64,000 bases of DNA, from contig NZ_CAJXYQ010000004.1 of assembly GCF_913063105.1 (NCBI RefSeq), forward strand, positions 1-64,000, given 5' to 3'. Of the stretch, positions 62,909 to 64,000 are shown one piece after another (within the stretch, counting starts at the first letter, position 1; the number at the start of each line of letters is the position of its first letter). Under the pieces are notes generated by a model. That model saw only the letters and a program-made list of their open reading frames with translations, was not told where the DNA came from and made no database searches. The DNA is from an uncultured Draconibacterium sp. (GTDB taxonomy: Bacteria; Bacteroidota; Bacteroidia; Bacteroidales; Prolixibacteraceae). The translations under genes and the position numbers were made by a program.

Positions 62909-64000
62909 CTAAACGTTCAGTTCAATAATTTTTGCAACAATATCTTTAGCCACTTCGTTCTTATTTTTTAACTCAAATTCGGTGTGTTTATTGTCTTTCT
63001 CAATAATAGTTATCTTGTTGGTGTCAACACCAAACCCAGCTCCTTTATCTTTCAACGAATTTAGCACAATAAAATCAAGATTCTTTTTCTTCAGTTTTTG
63101 TTGTGCATTTTCAAATTCATTATTGGTTTCAAGGGCAAAACCAACCAAAAGCTGGTTTTTCATTTTTTGTTTTCCAAGCTCGGCAGCAATATCTTTTGTG
63201 GGTTGCAGCTCTAGCTTCCAGTTTTCGTTACCCCGTTTTGTTTTTGTGTTTTCCTTAATCACTGGTGTAAAGTCAGCTACAGCAGCACACATTACGGCAC
63301 CATCGGTTGTAGCAAAAGCTTTAATAGCAGCCTGGTGCATTTCCGCAGCCGATTCAACCTGAACAATATGAATATTTTTATTGTGTACTTCAATATTTAC
63401 GGGGCCTGAAATTAAAGTTACCTCAGCTCCTTGTTCGGCAAGTTCTTCGGCAATGGCATATCCCATTTTACCAGACGAATAATTTCCAATAAAACGAACG
63501 GGATCTATTTTTTCATAGGTTGGTCCTGCTGTTACTAAAAATGATTTATTCAGCAGTTTTTTTTTTACCTGAAGCTGCTGAACAACGGCTTCAAGTATTT
63601 TTTCCGGCTCTTCCATCCGGCCTTTACCTTCAAGGCCACTGGCTAATTCGCCTTCGCCGGGTTCAACAATAATATTTCCATATTCTTTCAATATGCCAAT
63701 ATTTCGTTGAGTTGAAGGATGTGCAAACATATCAAGGTCCATGGCGGGAGCCAGCATAACCGGACATTTTGCCGACAAGTAAGTTGTAATCAACATATTA
63801 TCGGCTATTCCGTTGGCCATTTTTCCCATGGTTGAGGCAGTTGCAGGCGCAATTACCATAACATCAGCCCATAAGCCCAGGTCAACATGACTGTTCCATG
63901 TACCATCGTTTGCACCAAAAAACTCGCTCACAACAGGTTTATTTGAAAGTGCCGATAAAGTTACCGGCGTAATAAATTCTTTACCAGCCGGCGTAATTAC
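62909..64000 (-). CDS. coaBC: Phosphopantothenoylcysteine decarboxylase/synthetase CoaBC (5' end outside window)
   Basis: A 363-residue partial protein; its 5' end lies beyond the right window edge. The frame runs open to base 64000 through V-I-T-P-A-G-K-E-F-I-T-P-V-T-L, a usual part of the CoaC flavodomain. Then come the A-P-A-M-D-L-D-M-F motif and, from about residue 190 of the full protein, the CoaB domain with G-P-T-Y-E-K-I-D-P-V-R-F-I-G-N and S-S-G-K-M-G. It joins cysteine to phosphopantothenate and then decarboxylates it in coenzyme A synthesis. Confidence 0.95.
   Translation of the reverse strand, partial: VITPAGKEFITPVTLSALSNKPVVSEFFGANDGTWNSHVDLGLWADVMVIAPATASTMGKMANGIADNMLITTYLSAKCPVMLAPAMDLDMFAHPSTQRNIGILKEYGNIIVEPGEGELASGLEGKGRMEEPEKILEAVVQQLQVKKKLLNKSFLVTAGPTYEKIDPVRFIGNYSSGKMGYAIAEELAEQGAEVTLISGPVNIEVHNKNIHIVQVESAAEMHQAAIKAFATTDGAVMCAAVADFTPVIKENTKTKRGNENWKLELQPTKDIAAELGKQKMKNQLLVGFALETNNEFENAQQKLKKKNLDFIVLNSLKDKGAGFGVDTNKITIIEKDNKHTEFELKNKNEVAKDIVAKIIELNV

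Overview
The window comes from a Bacteroidota chromosome, most likely a marine or sediment member of the Marinilabiliales/Prolixibacteraceae type. This is an inference from gene content: SusC/SusD, ECF sigma/FecR pairs, DUF4270 and DUF4835 proteins, a Rex repressor, a kinase-RapZ fusion, promoters of the TTTG/TAnnTTTG type and a tmRNA tag of GENNYALAA type. No rRNA or CRISPR array was seen.

Layout. 0.4-6.1 kb: TonB-like protein, kelch lipoprotein, DUF4270 lipoprotein with an outer-membrane barrel, and an orphan LytTR regulator. 6.4-10.4 kb: sigma factor, FecR and TonB-dependent receptor in one overlapping operon, bracketed by two copies of a ~42-nt hairpin repeat. 10.9-12.8 kb: glucuronokinase-like GHMP kinase followed by GalU, a route from glucuronate to UDP-glucuronate. 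12.9-29.0 kb: a polysaccharide utilisation locus (sigma, FecR, SusC, SusD, sulfatase, GH95 fucosidase, then a DUF5060/DUF4038 glycosidase and a PL8 chondroitinase-type lyase). The enzyme set suggests a sulfated, fucosylated glycosaminoglycan.

30.1-43.7 kb: a genomic island of about 13.2 kb in the 3' end of the tmRNA gene. A large serine recombinase abuts and reads into ssrA, and a 14-bp copy of the ssrA 3' end lies directly after the last cargo gene. Cargo: a membrane-bound AraC-type regulator, a TolC/MFP/RND efflux operon, a DUF2147-like protein, an acyl-carrier-protein-like small protein, a frameshifted glycosyltransferase and a membrane class III nucleotide cyclase. On paper, integration replaces the last residues of the recombinase: the integrated gene ends inside antisense ssrA, whereas the circular form would read into the other end of the element. 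This is the most interesting observation in the window.

44-64 kb: mostly chromosomal core: TIM-barrel isomerase, Rex, Gfo/Idh oxidoreductase, a class I isoprenoid-synthase-like protein, YebC, a 42-aa cysteine protein coupled to the kinase-RapZ fusion, a YdcF/SanA-type protein, M28 peptidase, a VWA-like membrane protein, three tandem DUF6340-like lipoproteins, CvfB, RecN, DUF4835 and a CoaBC cut by the window end.
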